From positions 1 through 64,000 of the forward strand of contig JAUSOQ010000066.1 of NCBI GenBank assembly GCA_030655755.1: a stretch of 64,000 nucleotides of DNA, written 5' to 3'. Both the position numbers and the translations under genes were made by a program. Shown here one piece after another: positions 19,422 through 27,921 of this stretch. How positions within the stretch are numbered: position 1 is the first letter of the stretch; each line of letters starts with the position of its first letter. The stretch is from Coriobacteriia bacterium. Its GTDB lineage: Bacteria; Actinomycetota; Coriobacteriia; Anaerosomatales; Anaerosomataceae. The notes below the pieces were generated by a model, which saw only the letters and a list, made by a program, of their open reading frames with translations, had not been told where the DNA came from and did not search any database.

Positions 19422-19757
19422 GTGCGTACTATCACCGCTGCCACTGACGTTGACCGGCTCTTCCGAGAGGGTGCGCGGGCAGCGCGGCACAACATCGTAG
19501 TACTAAGCACGCCGACCCGTGAATCACGCGACCCGAGTAAGGGTCGCGTGATTTTCATTGCGGGGAAGAAGTTGGGTGGCGCGGTACAACGGAACCGCTC
19601 TAAGCGTGTGTTACGTGCAGCCTGCCGACGCCTTGGCGGTCCGTGGGCGGGCTTCGATGTCGCGCTGATCTCCCGCGCTTCCACAGCATCTGTGGTTGCG
19701 AAGGGACTAGATGAAGATCTGACCGCAGCTCTTCGGAAACTCGAGATCATCTCGTGA
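19422..19757 (+). CDS. rnpA: Ribonuclease P protein component
   Basis: A 111-residue RNase P protein. It begins with [17 protein letters not shown] and carries the RNR motif region [20 protein letters not shown] that contacts the RNA. It assists the catalytic RNA in trimming tRNA 5' ends. The GTG at 19422 is the start used. The coding region contains a perfect 13-base inverted repeat followed by T residues (see separate entry), inside the poorly conserved stretch before the RNR motif. The stop overlaps the yidD start by four bases. Confidence 0.95.
   Translation: MRTITAATDVDRLFREGARAARHNIVVLSTPTRESRDPSKGRVIFIAGKKLGGAVQRNRSKRVLRAACRRLGGPWAGFDVALISRASTASVVAKGLDEDLTAALRKLEIIS
19522..19553 (+). 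terminator. Terminator-like hairpin inside rnpA
   Basis: AATCACGCGACCC pairs perfectly with GGGTCGCGTGATT (13 base pairs), with a GAGTAA loop; the T residues ending the stem run into TTC. It encodes part of the RnpA variable loop. The shape is that of an intrinsic terminator with a short T-run. Whether it terminates, attenuates or stabilises is unknown. Confidence 0.6.
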
Positions 19758-19972
19758 GGTGGATTCGGATTATCGCGACCCTCCCGATCAGGGTATATCA
19801 ACGGCTGATCTCCCCACTCGTGCCGCCCACATGCCGGTTTCATCCTACCTGCTCGGCGTATGCCATTATGGCGATAGAGCGTCATGGCATATTCCGAGGA
19901 GGATGGCTCGCACTCAAGAGGGTCGGCCGCTGCCATCCCTGGAATCCAGGCGGCTACGATCCGGTGCCATAG
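19754..19972 (+). CDS. yidD: Membrane protein insertion efficiency factor YidD
   Basis: A 72-residue protein matching Yid[27 protein letters not shown] near the start and [17 protein letters not shown] at the end. It is thought to help YidC insert membrane proteins. The GTG at 19754 overlaps the rnpA stop, so translation is coupled. yidC follows after about 130 bases. Confidence 0.96.
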   Translation: MRWIRIIATLPIRVYQRLISPLVPPTCRFHPTCSAYAIMAIERHGIFRGGWLALKRVGRCHPWNPGGYDPVP

Positions 19973-20103
19973 CGCGAGCGGCTTCGGGCGCATATTATAA
20001 AGAGACATGAGAACGACAGGCGACCCCCTGGGGCTGAACCCCAGGAGTGGATTCTTCGAGTGAACCCTCGGCGCCGCACCCTATGAAGGAGGTAGTCCGC
20101 AGA

Positions 20104-20841
20104 GTGAACGCCCTGCTTGAGCCCATCGAGAAATTCCTATTCGAGGTGTTGCAGTACTTCTATGCCTGGGTCGGTGACTACGGTATCGCCATCATCCTGC
20201 TCACGGTGGCCATAAGGGTTGTCCTCTTCCCGATCACACAGAAGCAGACGAAATCCACGTTCGAGCTCCAGCGTATTCAGCCGAAGATCAAGGCCCTGCA
20301 AGAAAAGCACAAAGGCAACAAAGAGAAACTGCAAGAGGAGACGCTGAAGTTCTACAAGGAGAACAAGGTCAACCCGCTCGGCGGGTGCCTGCCCTTGTTG
20401 CTACAGATGCCGATCTTCTTCGCGCTATTCAGAATGCTAGGGTCGATCACGAAGGACAAGAAGCCGGTCCCAGGGCTGCTCCTGGCGTATGTTGCTTCGC
20501 TGCCGGCGGCGCAAGCAGAGGCGGCCAGAAGATTCTGGATAATTCTACCAGATATTACCAAGTCCCCCAGGGATGTATTCGCGAGCGGGGGTCTGGTTGC
20601 GGCTCTCCCTTACATCATCTTTGTGGTTCTTTTCGGTCTCAGTATCGTGGTTCCCCAGCTTATACAACCAGGCGAGCGCCAGCAGAAGATGATCGGTATC
20701 TACATGGGTGTCGCGATGCTGTATTTCGGCTGGATCACCCCCGCTGGCGTCTTGATCTACTGGGTGACGCAGGCCGTTTTCGCTGTCGCCCAGCAGATAC
20801 TCACGATGCGTTACTACAAGACACACGAGTCCGGGGCGTGA
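20104..20841 (+). CDS. yidC: Membrane protein insertase YidC
   Basis: A 245-residue YidC of the short Gram-positive type. It has five hydrophobic segments, the conserved region with the pore arginine (VAIRVVLFPITQKQTKS), a charged cytoplasmic hairpin (about 50-85) and the family pattern NPLGGCLPLLLQMPIFFALF. It inserts proteins into the cytoplasmic membrane alone or with SecYEG. The GTG at 20104 was chosen because a full AAGGAGGT lies eleven bases upstream; an ATG at 20083 and a GTG at 20047 are in frame and cannot be excluded. Confidence 0.95.
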   Translation: MNALLEPIEKFLFEVLQYFYAWVGDYGIAIILLTVAIRVVLFPITQKQTKSTFELQRIQPKIKALQEKHKGNKEKLQEETLKFYKENKVNPLGGCLPLLLQMPIFFALFRMLGSITKDKKPVPGLLLAYVASLPAAQAEAARRFWIILPDITKSPRDVFASGGLVAALPYIIFVVLFGLSIVVPQLIQPGERQQKMIGIYMGVAMLYFGWITPAGVLIYWVTQAVFAVAQQILTMRYYKTHESGA

Positions 20842-20895
20842 CCGGATCGGGTCATGGTCAGGGCGGGAACCACCTCTTGTCAAGGAGACACGCAG

Positions 20896-21627
20896 ATGAT
20901 CAATAAGATTGAGAAAGAGGGACCCTCTGTTGCAGAGGCGCTGGACGCGGCGCTAGAAGAGATGGGCGTCCAGCAGGATATGGTGGAGTACGAGATTCTT
21001 GACGCACCCGGCAAGCGTATGTTCGGTATGAAGTCCGACAAGCCGGCACGCGTCGAGGTCTGGCTCAAGCCTGGAGCCGCCAAGACCATAGAGCCCCCAG
21101 ACTTGGATGACGAGGGTAGCGGTCCCGCCATAGAGATTCTCGAGGATGAGCCCGAGGAATTCACAGATGAGGAACTCGACACCATCGCTGACACGGCGGT
21201 GGGAGTCATCAACGACATCGTGCGCTGCTACAGCTTAGAGCCGAGCGTTGAGGAGTACGAAGGTGACGGCGGCGAGATCATTCTGGATATAATGGGAGAC
21301 GAGCTCGGAATTCTCATTGGTCGTCATGGTAAGACACTAGACTCCCTACAGGTAATCGTCTCTGCGATCACCAACCGCCGTATTGAGCGTAGGTATCCGA
21401 TCATGGTGGATGTGTCTGGTTACAAACATCGCCGTAGGATGAAGGTGGAGGAAATCGCGCGCCGTGCAGCGGAACGAGCAGCTCGGCAGGGCCGGCCCGT
21501 CGAACTCCGACCGATGACTGGCTTCGAACGCAAGGTCGTCCATGTGGCTCTCCGCGACGACCGGAGAGTAGTGACCGCAAGCGACGGAGAGGAGCCCTTC
21601 CGTCGCGTGGTCGTCTCTCCGAAGTAG
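20896..21627 (+). CDS. jag: Jag/KhpB RNA-binding protein
   Basis: A 243-residue protein. The Jag N-terminal domain occupies residues 1-58. An acidic linker follows. The KH domain (about 115-170) has the GRHGKTLDSLQ loop, and the R3H domain (about 175-240) has the HRRRMKVEEIARRAAERA helix. KhpB homologues bind RNA with KhpA and affect cell elongation and division. The ATG at 20896 follows AAGGAGAC. It is the last gene of the rpmH cluster, ending before a strong terminator. Confidence 0.95.
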   Translation: MINKIEKEGPSVAEALDAALEEMGVQQDMVEYEILDAPGKRMFGMKSDKPARVEVWLKPGAAKTIEPPDLDDEGSGPAIEILEDEPEEFTDEELDTIADTAVGVINDIVRCYSLEPSVEEYEGDGGEIILDIMGDELGILIGRHGKTLDSLQVIVSAITNRRIERRYPIMVDVSGYKHRRRMKVEEIARRAAERAARQGRPVELRPMTGFERKVVHVALRDDRRVVTASDGEEPFRRVVVSPK

Positions 21628-21646
21628 CGCTCAGGAGACGATTGTT

Positions 21647-21674
21647 GAGAGGGGAGCCCATGGGCTCCCCTCTC
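21647..21674 (+). terminator. Intrinsic terminator after jag
   Basis: A perfect 14-base stem, GAGAGGGGAGCCCA with its complement, is followed by TGTTTTTCT. It begins about 20 bases after the jag stop. It closes the rpmH-rnpA-yidD-yidC-jag transcript. Confidence 0.93.
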
Positions 21675-22141
21675 TGTTTTTCTGGACACAAGCCATAAGG
21701 ATCTCGGTAAGCCGGGTTCACGATCGAGGTAGGATGCCGAAAGACTCCAAGAACCGCGGAACGGGAGTGTCTTCGGAGGAGATGAAAAGACGGCTTGTCC
21801 CGTCGTCTGGTTTTAACGAGCGGATCAGCCGTACTCGACCAAGGCGGCGCCTGCTCTCCTCAAATCTACCGGCAGATCCGTCGTTCATCTCCAACAGGAG
21901 GCGTCGCATAAGTTATTCCCGTGTGTTTGGTAAATTTATCGCGAGATCTGACTGAGCCACTCGAATCACAGAGTTCAGGCAGCTTATCCCGAGAATGATG
22001 GTGACGACACCTTTAACTCGAAGATGGCCTGGTACTCCAGGAGCAAGGTTTTAGAGAAGGGCGGTTCGTCGGTCGTCTCTAGCGACGTTTCCGGTTCACG
22101 ACTCACGGAGCGCTTGCGGTGTGTTGGCCGCAGAGTCAGAA
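21675..22141. other. Intergenic stretch before the parS sites, no convincing gene
   Basis: About 465 bases in which neither strand holds a recognisable gene. Open frames of 60-73 codons exist at 21734-21955 (plus) and 21718-21909 (minus), but the plus frame is Arg/Ser-rich, the minus frame lacks a ribosome binding site, and neither resembles a known family. In many bacteria mnmE and mnmG stand between jag and rsmG; they are absent here. The stretch may be the scar of that loss. Confidence 0.5.
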
Positions 22142-22157
22142 TGTTTCACGTGAAACC
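22142..22157. other. parS centromere site 1
   Basis: TGTTTCACGTGAAACC matches the bacterial parS consensus TGTTTCACGTGAAACA at 15 of 16 positions. ParB binds such 16-base sites and spreads from them to form the partition complex. It lies about 3 kb right of oriC and 60 bases upstream of rsmG-parA-parB. Confidence 0.95.
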
Positions 22158-22166
22158 ACCGGACGA

Positions 22167-22182
22167 TGTTTCACGTGAAACC
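22167..22182. other. parS centromere site 2
   Basis: A second copy of TGTTTCACGTGAAACC lies in the same orientation, 25 bases from the first (centre to centre). With site 1 it forms a tandem parS pair in the rsmG leader. ParB bound here could also affect transcription of the partition operon. Confidence 0.95.
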
Positions 22183-22204
22183 ACCGCACGGGAGTTGATT
22201 CAAG

Positions 22205-22936
22205 ATGTCCGAGGGTCTCATTAATCCAGAAGTCAACCGCCAGGTGCTGAGAACTGCCCTGGTCGCGGCAGGAGTAACGGCTACCGACGACCAGATCGGA
22301 ACGCTGGCGGCTCATGCTGAGGCCGTGCTCCAAAGAAACCGTGTGTTGAACCTTACCCGAATCACGTTGCCGGCTGACGTCATAAGGCTACACATCGTCG
22401 ACTCCGCCACAGCTCTAGCGTTCGTCGATACGGCTCCCGGTGGTGCTGTAGCTGATCTCGGGTCAGGGGCCGGATACCCAGGTCTCGTGCTGGCTGTTCT
22501 AAGTGACAGAGACTTCACGCTCGTGGAGTCGGTCAAGAAGAAGGCCGCATTCCTTCGGGAGGTGAGCCAGGACCTGCGGATAGACGTATCGATCGTCGAT
22601 CGTAGGGCGGAAGAGTTGGCGCTTGACGGGAGAGGCATGTTCGCCGCAGTTACGGCCCGGGCGCTCTCTAGTCTACCTTCATTGGTGGAACTGGCAGCCC
22701 CGCTGCTTGCGAAGAACGGTATCCTGGTCGCGCTGAAGGGCGCTCCGACTGCCGAAGAGGTGCGTGCGGGAGAAAGAGCAGCAAGACTATGCGGACTGGT
22801 GCCAGAGGAAGTGCACAGGGTGGTGCTTCCTGGAGGCAGCGAGGTACGAACCATACTCACCTATCGAGTGGATTGCGCTGCGCTAGTGCGCCTACCCCGC
22901 AGGCCTGGCATGGCACAGAGGCAGCCGCTGGCGTGA
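22205..22936 (+). CDS. rsmG: 16S rRNA (guanine527-N7)-methyltransferase RsmG
   Basis: A 243-residue Rossmann methyltransferase. The SAM-binding motif is VADLGSGAGYPGLVLAV (about 81-97), preceded by NLTRI and HIVDSATAL. The segment ESVKKKAAFLREV is typical of RsmG. It methylates G527 of 16S rRNA; loss gives low-level streptomycin resistance in other species. It precedes parA-parB in the usual order, and its leader carries the two parS sites. Confidence 0.96.
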   Translation: MSEGLINPEVNRQVLRTALVAAGVTATDDQIGTLAAHAEAVLQRNRVLNLTRITLPADVIRLHIVDSATALAFVDTAPGGAVADLGSGAGYPGLVLAVLSDRDFTLVESVKKKAAFLREVSQDLRIDVSIVDRRAEELALDGRGMFAAVTARALSSLPSLVELAAPLLAKNGILVALKGAPTAEEVRAGERAARLCGLVPEEVHRVVLPGGSEVRTILTYRVDCAALVRLPRRPGMAQRQPLA

Positions 22937-23003
22937 TTCGCGCTTTCACGACGTGCTGGTCTTGCCTATACTGAAGCAGATACAGGCATACGGAGGAGGA
23001 GCG

Positions 23004-23795
23004 GTGGATCAGGGTCAGGAACTCGGAGCCAAAGGAGCGAGAGTCTTCGCTGTGGTGAACCAGAAGGGCGGAGTGGGGAAGAGTACCACTGCAGTCAATC
23101 TGGCAGCCGGCCTCGGAGAGTTGGGCTCCAAAGTACTGCTCGTCGACCTCGATCCACAAGGAAACGCCACCTCCGGCTATGGTCTGGACAAGAATCAGCG
23201 GCCGGAGTGTATCTACAACGCACTCCTTGGAGACACACCCATCGAGGAGTTGATCGAGCCCGTTGAAGTCGAGCACGTGTTCATAGTGCCATCGACGATC
23301 CAACTTGCGGGTGCCGAGATCGAACTTGTATCCGCGTTCAGCCGCGAAGCGAAGTTGAAGAGCATCTTGGCGCCGATCCTTGACGACTTCGACTATGTGA
23401 TCATCGACTGTCCCCCATCTCTTGGGCTTCTGACGGTCAACGCGCTGACTGCAGCGCAGGGCGTGATCATCCCGGTGCAGTGCGAGTACTACGCACTGGA
23501 GGGCCTCTCCAAACTGCTTGAGAGCGTCAAGTTGGTCAAGACACACCTGAACGCGTCTCTTGAGGTCTTCGGCGTACTGATGACCATGTATGATGCTCGG
23601 ACACGGCTGTCCTCGCAGGTCGTCGCGGAAGTCAGGGACTTCTTCGGCGAGACGGTTTTTGACACCATCATTCCGAGAAGCGTGCGCCTTTCCGAGGCCC
23701 CGAGCTTCGGGCAACCAATCACCATCTATAATCCGTCGGGACGGGGCGCTGAGGCGTACCGCAGTCTAGCGAAGGAAGTGATCGGCCGTGTCTAA
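23004..23795 (+). CDS. parA: Chromosome partitioning ATPase ParA (Soj)
   Basis: A 263-residue ParA. It has the deviant Walker A KGGVGKSTTAVNLAAGL (residues about 18-34) with the signature lysine, Walker B VIIDCPPSLG and the specific VDLDPQGNATSG stretch. It binds DNA non-specifically in its ATP form and drives segregation of ParB-parS complexes. The GTG at 23004 was chosen because GGAGGAGG precedes it by a few bases, although the frame is open back to 22953. It overlaps parB by eight bases. Confidence 0.97.
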   Translation: MDQGQELGAKGARVFAVVNQKGGVGKSTTAVNLAAGLGELGSKVLLVDLDPQGNATSGYGLDKNQRPECIYNALLGDTPIEELIEPVEVEHVFIVPSTIQLAGAEIELVSAFSREAKLKSILAPILDDFDYVIIDCPPSLGLLTVNALTAAQGVIIPVQCEYYALEGLSKLLESVKLVKTHLNASLEVFGVLMTMYDARTRLSSQVVAEVRDFFGETVFDTIIPRSVRLSEAPSFGQPITIYNPSGRGAEAYRSLAKEVIGRV

Positions 23796-24660
23796 GCTAG
23801 GATTAGGCAGGGGTCTATCCGCTCTGATTCCCGGAGCGGGGCAGGAGGTTGGCGGCGAGCTGCACGAACTCCCGATCGGCTCCATCACCCCTAACCCCAA
23901 TCAACCCCGCACCGCGATGGATGAGGAGCATATCGCCGAGCTGAGCGATTCAGTGAAGAAAGTCGGCATCCTTCAGCCGATAATCGTGCGACCTGTCAGT
24001 GATGGCTATCAGATAATCGCCGGCGAGAGACGATGGAGAGCAGCCAAAGCGGCGGGGCTCGAGATAGTGCCTGTGCGCATCATGGCGTCTTCGGAAACCG
24101 AGGCGCTCGCTATCGCGCTGATAGAGAACCTGCAACGGCAGGATCTGAACCCGATCGAAGAGGCGCGAGGGTACAGGAAGCTTCTGACAGAATATGACAT
24201 GACCCAATCGGAATTGGCCGACAAGGTCTCGAAATCACGCTCGGCAGTGACGAACACGCTTCGCCTCCTCGATCTGCCAGAGGAGGTGCAGGAGCTTTGT
24301 TACGATGGCAAGTTGAGCTCAGGACATGCTCGCGCGATCCTGGCCGTTCCGGACGAAGGGCTACGCATCAGACTCGCCATCAAGCTCGCAGAAGAGGGTC
24401 TTTCGGTACGCGAAGCGGAGAACCTTGCCCGGCTGTATGCGGCCGGGCAGACGGCCGACAGACCACCTAGACCTGTCACGCCGAAGTCGTACAAGGTCGT
24501 AGCGCGCAAGCTGCGGCGCCTCTTGGACACGACGGTTCGCGTTCGGCAGACTGCCAAGAAAGGGAAGATCGAGATCGACTTCCAAAGCGAACAGGAACTT
24601 GAACGGATCTTCCGCCTGCTCACAGAGGGCGAGGCGGTATCTGGGAGGGATGACGCATGA
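23788..24660 (+). CDS. parB: Chromosome partitioning protein ParB (Spo0J)
   Basis: A 290-residue ParB. The N-terminal CTPase domain has ITPNPNQPRTAMDEEHIAEL and the C-box GERRWRAAKAAGL. The central helix-turn-helix has LIENLQRQDLNPIEEARGY and SQSELADKVSKSRSAVTNTLRLLDLP. A C-terminal dimerisation domain follows. It binds the two parS sites about 1.6 kb upstream. The GTG at 23788 lies inside the parA tail, indicating translational coupling. Confidence 0.97.
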   Translation: MSKLGLGRGLSALIPGAGQEVGGELHELPIGSITPNPNQPRTAMDEEHIAELSDSVKKVGILQPIIVRPVSDGYQIIAGERRWRAAKAAGLEIVPVRIMASSETEALAIALIENLQRQDLNPIEEARGYRKLLTEYDMTQSELADKVSKSRSAVTNTLRLLDLPEEVQELCYDGKLSSGHARAILAVPDEGLRIRLAIKLAEEGLSVREAENLARLYAAGQTADRPPRPVTPKSYKVVARKLRRLLDTTVRVRQTAKKGKIEIDFQSEQELERIFRLLTEGEAVSGRDDA

Positions 24661-24959
24661 GGAACCGGAGAATGGAATATTTTACCATAGGCTTGATAGT
24701 CGGTGCGGTGGGTGGGATCGTAGCCGGTCTGCTGTTCGCGCCTGAAAGCGGCGCGCAGATGAGGCGGCGACTCGCCAATGAGGCTCTTCATGTTGCGGAC
24801 GTTGCGCGCACTATCGCCGAACGCGCGGAACAGACCGCTGAGATGGTCGGTGAACGCGTGGACCATTATCTCGGGCGGGACGAACAGGTTGCATGGCAAA
24901 AGGTGCGAGAGATCCGCGAGGGGGTACAACGCTACTCTCGTACGGTGATGTCTTCGTGA
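24657..24959 (+). CDS. YtxH-domain membrane protein
   Basis: A 100-residue protein. One N-terminal transmembrane helix (about 8-27) runs into the YtxH motif GLLFAPESGAQMRRRL, followed by a long amphipathic helical tail. YtxH proteins are linked to general stress in Firmicutes but have no defined activity. Its ATG overlaps the parB stop by four bases, so it is part of the partition operon here, which is uncommon. A tie to segregation is only suggested by that position. Confidence 0.85.
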   Translation: MRNRRMEYFTIGLIVGAVGGIVAGLLFAPESGAQMRRRLANEALHVADVARTIAERAEQTAEMVGERVDHYLGRDEQVAWQKVREIREGVQRYSRTVMSS

Positions 24960-25005
24960 TGTCATACCGGGGAGCTACGATCCTCCCATCATAAGAGGGG
25001 GAGTC

Positions 25006-27921
25006 GTGGGCCTGTACGTCGTTACGGGAGCAGCCAACGCGGGGAAGACGGGTGCGATCCACACCGCCGTCCGTACGGCCACGAGTCATCGGGAGACAGC
25101 CGTTCTTCTGTTGCCGTCGGTGCCGGACGTCCGCCGGGCGCAGAAGGAGCTCTCGATCGAATGCGCGGTCGGTCTGTCCGTAAGTGCGTTCGACCCGTTT
25201 CTCGACATGTTGTGGAACCAGCTCTGCGAGGGCCGTTCGATCGTCAGTCGGACGCAGCGGCCTTTGCTCATACACAAGGCGGTGGCTCGCGCCCGGCTGG
25301 ATGTACTCGGCGAGTCGTCGCAGCGGCCAGGCTTTGCGCGTCTCTTAGAGGATCTGGTGGTTCGTGCCGCCGAGGGCGATGCACTGCGGGGTCTTCCGGT
25401 ATCAGAATCGGGTGCGGGTGGAGAGATTCTGAGAATCCTGGCCGCGTACGCTGTGTTGCTCTCGGAAGAGAACCTCATCGAGCAGGCGGAGGCACACGGA
25501 GTGGTCTCGGCGCGAGTCGACGAGATCGAACTGCCGTCCGTCATTGCCGTGAACCGGTTTGGCAGCCTCACTCTGCAGCAGGAGCGCTTCTTGTGCGCCG
25601 CCGCCCCATACAGTGAGGTCTGGATAGGGCTGACGTGGGTGAAGGATGCTCCCGCGACTACATCTGCCGAGGCATTGGTGCACAGACTCGCCAGGATCGG
25701 GACGCTTATGGCGGTGCCCCTTTCACCTCCCGCCGAAGATACGCCCGTCGAGCTTACGATGCTTGAGCGGGCATACCTCATGCTGGAGAGCGGGCCCGAG
25801 CACGCGGTCACGCCATCAGGGGCGGTGATCCTCTCCGAGGCGTGGGGAGCGGAGGCGGAGGCGGCACGCATCGCGCGTGAAGTCCAGGACGCCCTAGCGG
25901 ATGGCGTCGTGCCCGGTGAGGTCGCCGTGGTATTCCGCGACCCACTGCGTCACGTCGATGGGATACGTTCGGCTTTCAAAGACGTGGGCATCGCGGCAGA
26001 GTATGACCTGTACATGCTGGTCTCTTCCACAGGTTACGGCCGCGCACTCGGGCAACTGCTGTCCTTCTTCTGCGTCGGCGGTGAGCGTCGTGACCTGATC
26101 GGGTTCTTGAGGACGCCCTATGTCGATGTAGCGCACGATCGACTCGATGAGTTCGACGCCCGTATGCGGCGGGCCCGAGTATCAGAGACAGGCAAGCTGC
26201 TCGCCAGCGCGCGACAGGTGGACCCAAGAGTCGCAGAGACGCTTCAACGAGCCGAGAGGCTGTGCGGCAGGAAGGTCACCACAAAGACGCTCCCGGAGTG
26301 GCGCAGATTGATGATCGACATGATCAGCGTCGCGTATGGGCAAGCCCCGCACCTCGATGCGAGTGGCCTGATCGATGCGAGGGCGATGGGTCTGGTGTTC
26401 GACGCGATCACCGAGATGGCGTCTATTGAAACCGCGGAGTTCCGTGCTCGGGACATACTCGCATGGTTGAAAGACGCCCATGTGGCGGTCTTCTCCCAGG
26501 AGCGCATCGATAGCGTGCAGGTTCTGGGGGCGGAACGCATGAGAGGACGCCGCTTCTCTCGTGTCATCTTGGGTGGGCTGACCGCCACCGAGTTCCCAAG
26601 TCTGCCGTTGGAAGATGCTCTGACGGCCACGGTCGTCTCGTCGAAGCTTCGGCGCCATGACATCGATGTATCGCCTCGCGTCGACATCGATGCGGAGAGA
26701 TTGCTCTTCTACCAAGTGATCACACGGGCACGCCATAAGCTTGTATTGAGCCGCTGCGTGTCTGACGAGGAAGGACGCCCCCTGCGTCCATCCCCGCTTC
26801 TCGAGGAACTACTCGATCTCTATCGGGATGCGGCGAAAGGGGAGGACGCCTGGTATGGCGCCGCTTTGCCCGTGAGGGTCGTCACGCTGTCGGATCTGGC
26901 CACGAGCATTGACGCTCCAACAACAGAACGCCGCAGGCTAAGGCAAGTGTTGGCAGAAAATGGCAAGTCGAATGATGTGTCGATCGAACCTCGCGTGCTC
27001 CTCGCACGATGGCGGAATCGCGCCAGAGCCGCCTGTCTCGGCGATGCGATCGCGGAGGGTCTTGCCGCTCAAACGGTGTACTCCGTGAGCGACATCGAAC
27101 TGTATCTCGCATGCCCGTACCGGTGGTACGTCGATAGAGTGTTACGACCCGAGTCACTCGATGCCGGACTAGACGCCAGTGTGACCGGACGCGCGGCGCA
27201 CGAGATCATGAGCCGCTTCTACAGAAGCTACGAAGAGCAGACCGGAGAGCGACGCATCACGCCCGCGACCCTACAGACTGCACTGAGCATCCACGCAGTC
27301 GTTGCCGACGAGGTACGGGCGTCGGTTCGCGCGGTAGGACTGGCCGAGGAGAGCAAGGTTCGCAAGCTCGTGCGTGCGACCCGCCGTCTTGTCGAGGAGG
27401 ACGCCTCGCTGCTGGAGGACTTCGTGCCGACCGCGCACGAGTGGAGCTTCGGACTTGGCGATGATGAGCCCGAGGACCTCGGTACGTTCGCTTTGCGCGG
27501 ACGTGTCGATCGCATCGACGTAGGCTCCGGGGGGTTCATCATCACGGACTACAAATCGGGGAGTGTCTCAGGCAAGCAGATGGCAAGGTTCGCTGACGAG
27601 GGCCTGGTGCAACTGCCCCTGTATGCGGAGGTTGTTCGGCGGCGTCTCGATTTTGGAAGGCCTGTGGGAGGTTTCTATCGTTCGATTCTGAGTATCGGTA
27701 AGCCGCGAGGGTTCTTCCGCGAGGAGGAGCTGGACGTCAGCCGGTTCTCAAGGACGGACCGCTGTTCGGAGGAACAGGTCTTAGAACTCATCGCCGATGC
27801 GGTCGCTCGTGCTTCCGTAGCGGTCGAAGGCATGCGGGCAGGGCGGATCGACCAGAACCCGAACCAAAAGCGTTGCCCGACGTACTGCTCTGCTCGGGTC
27901 TACTGCGAGGGGAGGGGCTGA
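25006..27921 (+). CDS. AddB-like helicase/nuclease subunit
   Basis: A 971-residue protein resembling AddB/RexB. It has a Walker A GAANAGKT at residues 8-15, a degenerate superfamily-1 helicase core (AERMRGRRFSRVILGGL), and a C-terminal PD-(D/E)XK nuclease with DRIDVG...IITDYKSG. The cysteines CPYRWYVDRV before the nuclease and RCPTYCSARVYCEGRG at the end fit an iron-sulfur staple as in AddB and Cas4. The GTG at 25006 follows GGGGGAG. Its stop shares a base with the start of the AddA-like gene. The pair should process double-strand breaks for RecA. Confidence 0.9.
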   Translation: MGLYVVTGAANAGKTGAIHTAVRTATSHRETAVLLLPSVPDVRRAQKELSIECAVGLSVSAFDPFLDMLWNQLCEGRSIVSRTQRPLLIHKAVARARLDVLGESSQRPGFARLLEDLVVRAAEGDALRGLPVSESGAGGEILRILAAYAVLLSEENLIEQAEAHGVVSARVDEIELPSVIAVNRFGSLTLQQERFLCAAAPYSEVWIGLTWVKDAPATTSAEALVHRLARIGTLMAVPLSPPAEDTPVELTMLERAYLMLESGPEHAVTPSGAVILSEAWGAEAEAARIAREVQDALADGVVPGEVAVVFRDPLRHVDGIRSAFKDVGIAAEYDLYMLVSSTGYGRALGQLLSFFCVGGERRDLIGFLRTPYVDVAHDRLDEFDARMRRARVSETGKLLASARQVDPRVAETLQRAERLCGRKVTTKTLPEWRRLMIDMISVAYGQAPHLDASGLIDARAMGLVFDAITEMASIETAEFRARDILAWLKDAHVAVFSQERIDSVQVLGAERMRGRRFSRVILGGLTATEFPSLPLEDALTATVVSSKLRRHDIDVSPRVDIDAERLLFYQVITRARHKLVLSRCVSDEEGRPLRPSPLLEELLDLYRDAAKGEDAWYGAALPVRVVTLSDLATSIDAPTTERRRLRQVLAENGKSNDVSIEPRVLLARWRNRARAACLGDAIAEGLAAQTVYSVSDIELYLACPYRWYVDRVLRPESLDAGLDASVTGRAAHEIMSRFYRSYEEQTGERRITPATLQTALSIHAVVADEVRASVRAVGLAEESKVRKLVRATRRLVEEDASLLEDFVPTAHEWSFGLGDDEPEDLGTFALRGRVDRIDVGSGGFIITDYKSGSVSGKQMARFADEGLVQLPLYAEVVRRRLDFGRPVGGFYRSILSIGKPRGFFREEELDVSRFSRTDRCSEEQVLELIADAVARASVAVEGMRAGRIDQNPNQKRCPTYCSARVYCEGRG

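Noticed and set aside
19289-20008. Minus-strand open frame of 239 codons across rpmH-rnpA-yidD
   Set aside because: It is antisense to three well-identified genes and lacks a ribosome binding site and family resemblance.
21718-21955. Two short frames, one on each strand, after the jag terminator
   Set aside because: The plus frame is low-complexity Arg/Ser; the minus frame has no ribosome binding site. Neither matches a family known to me.
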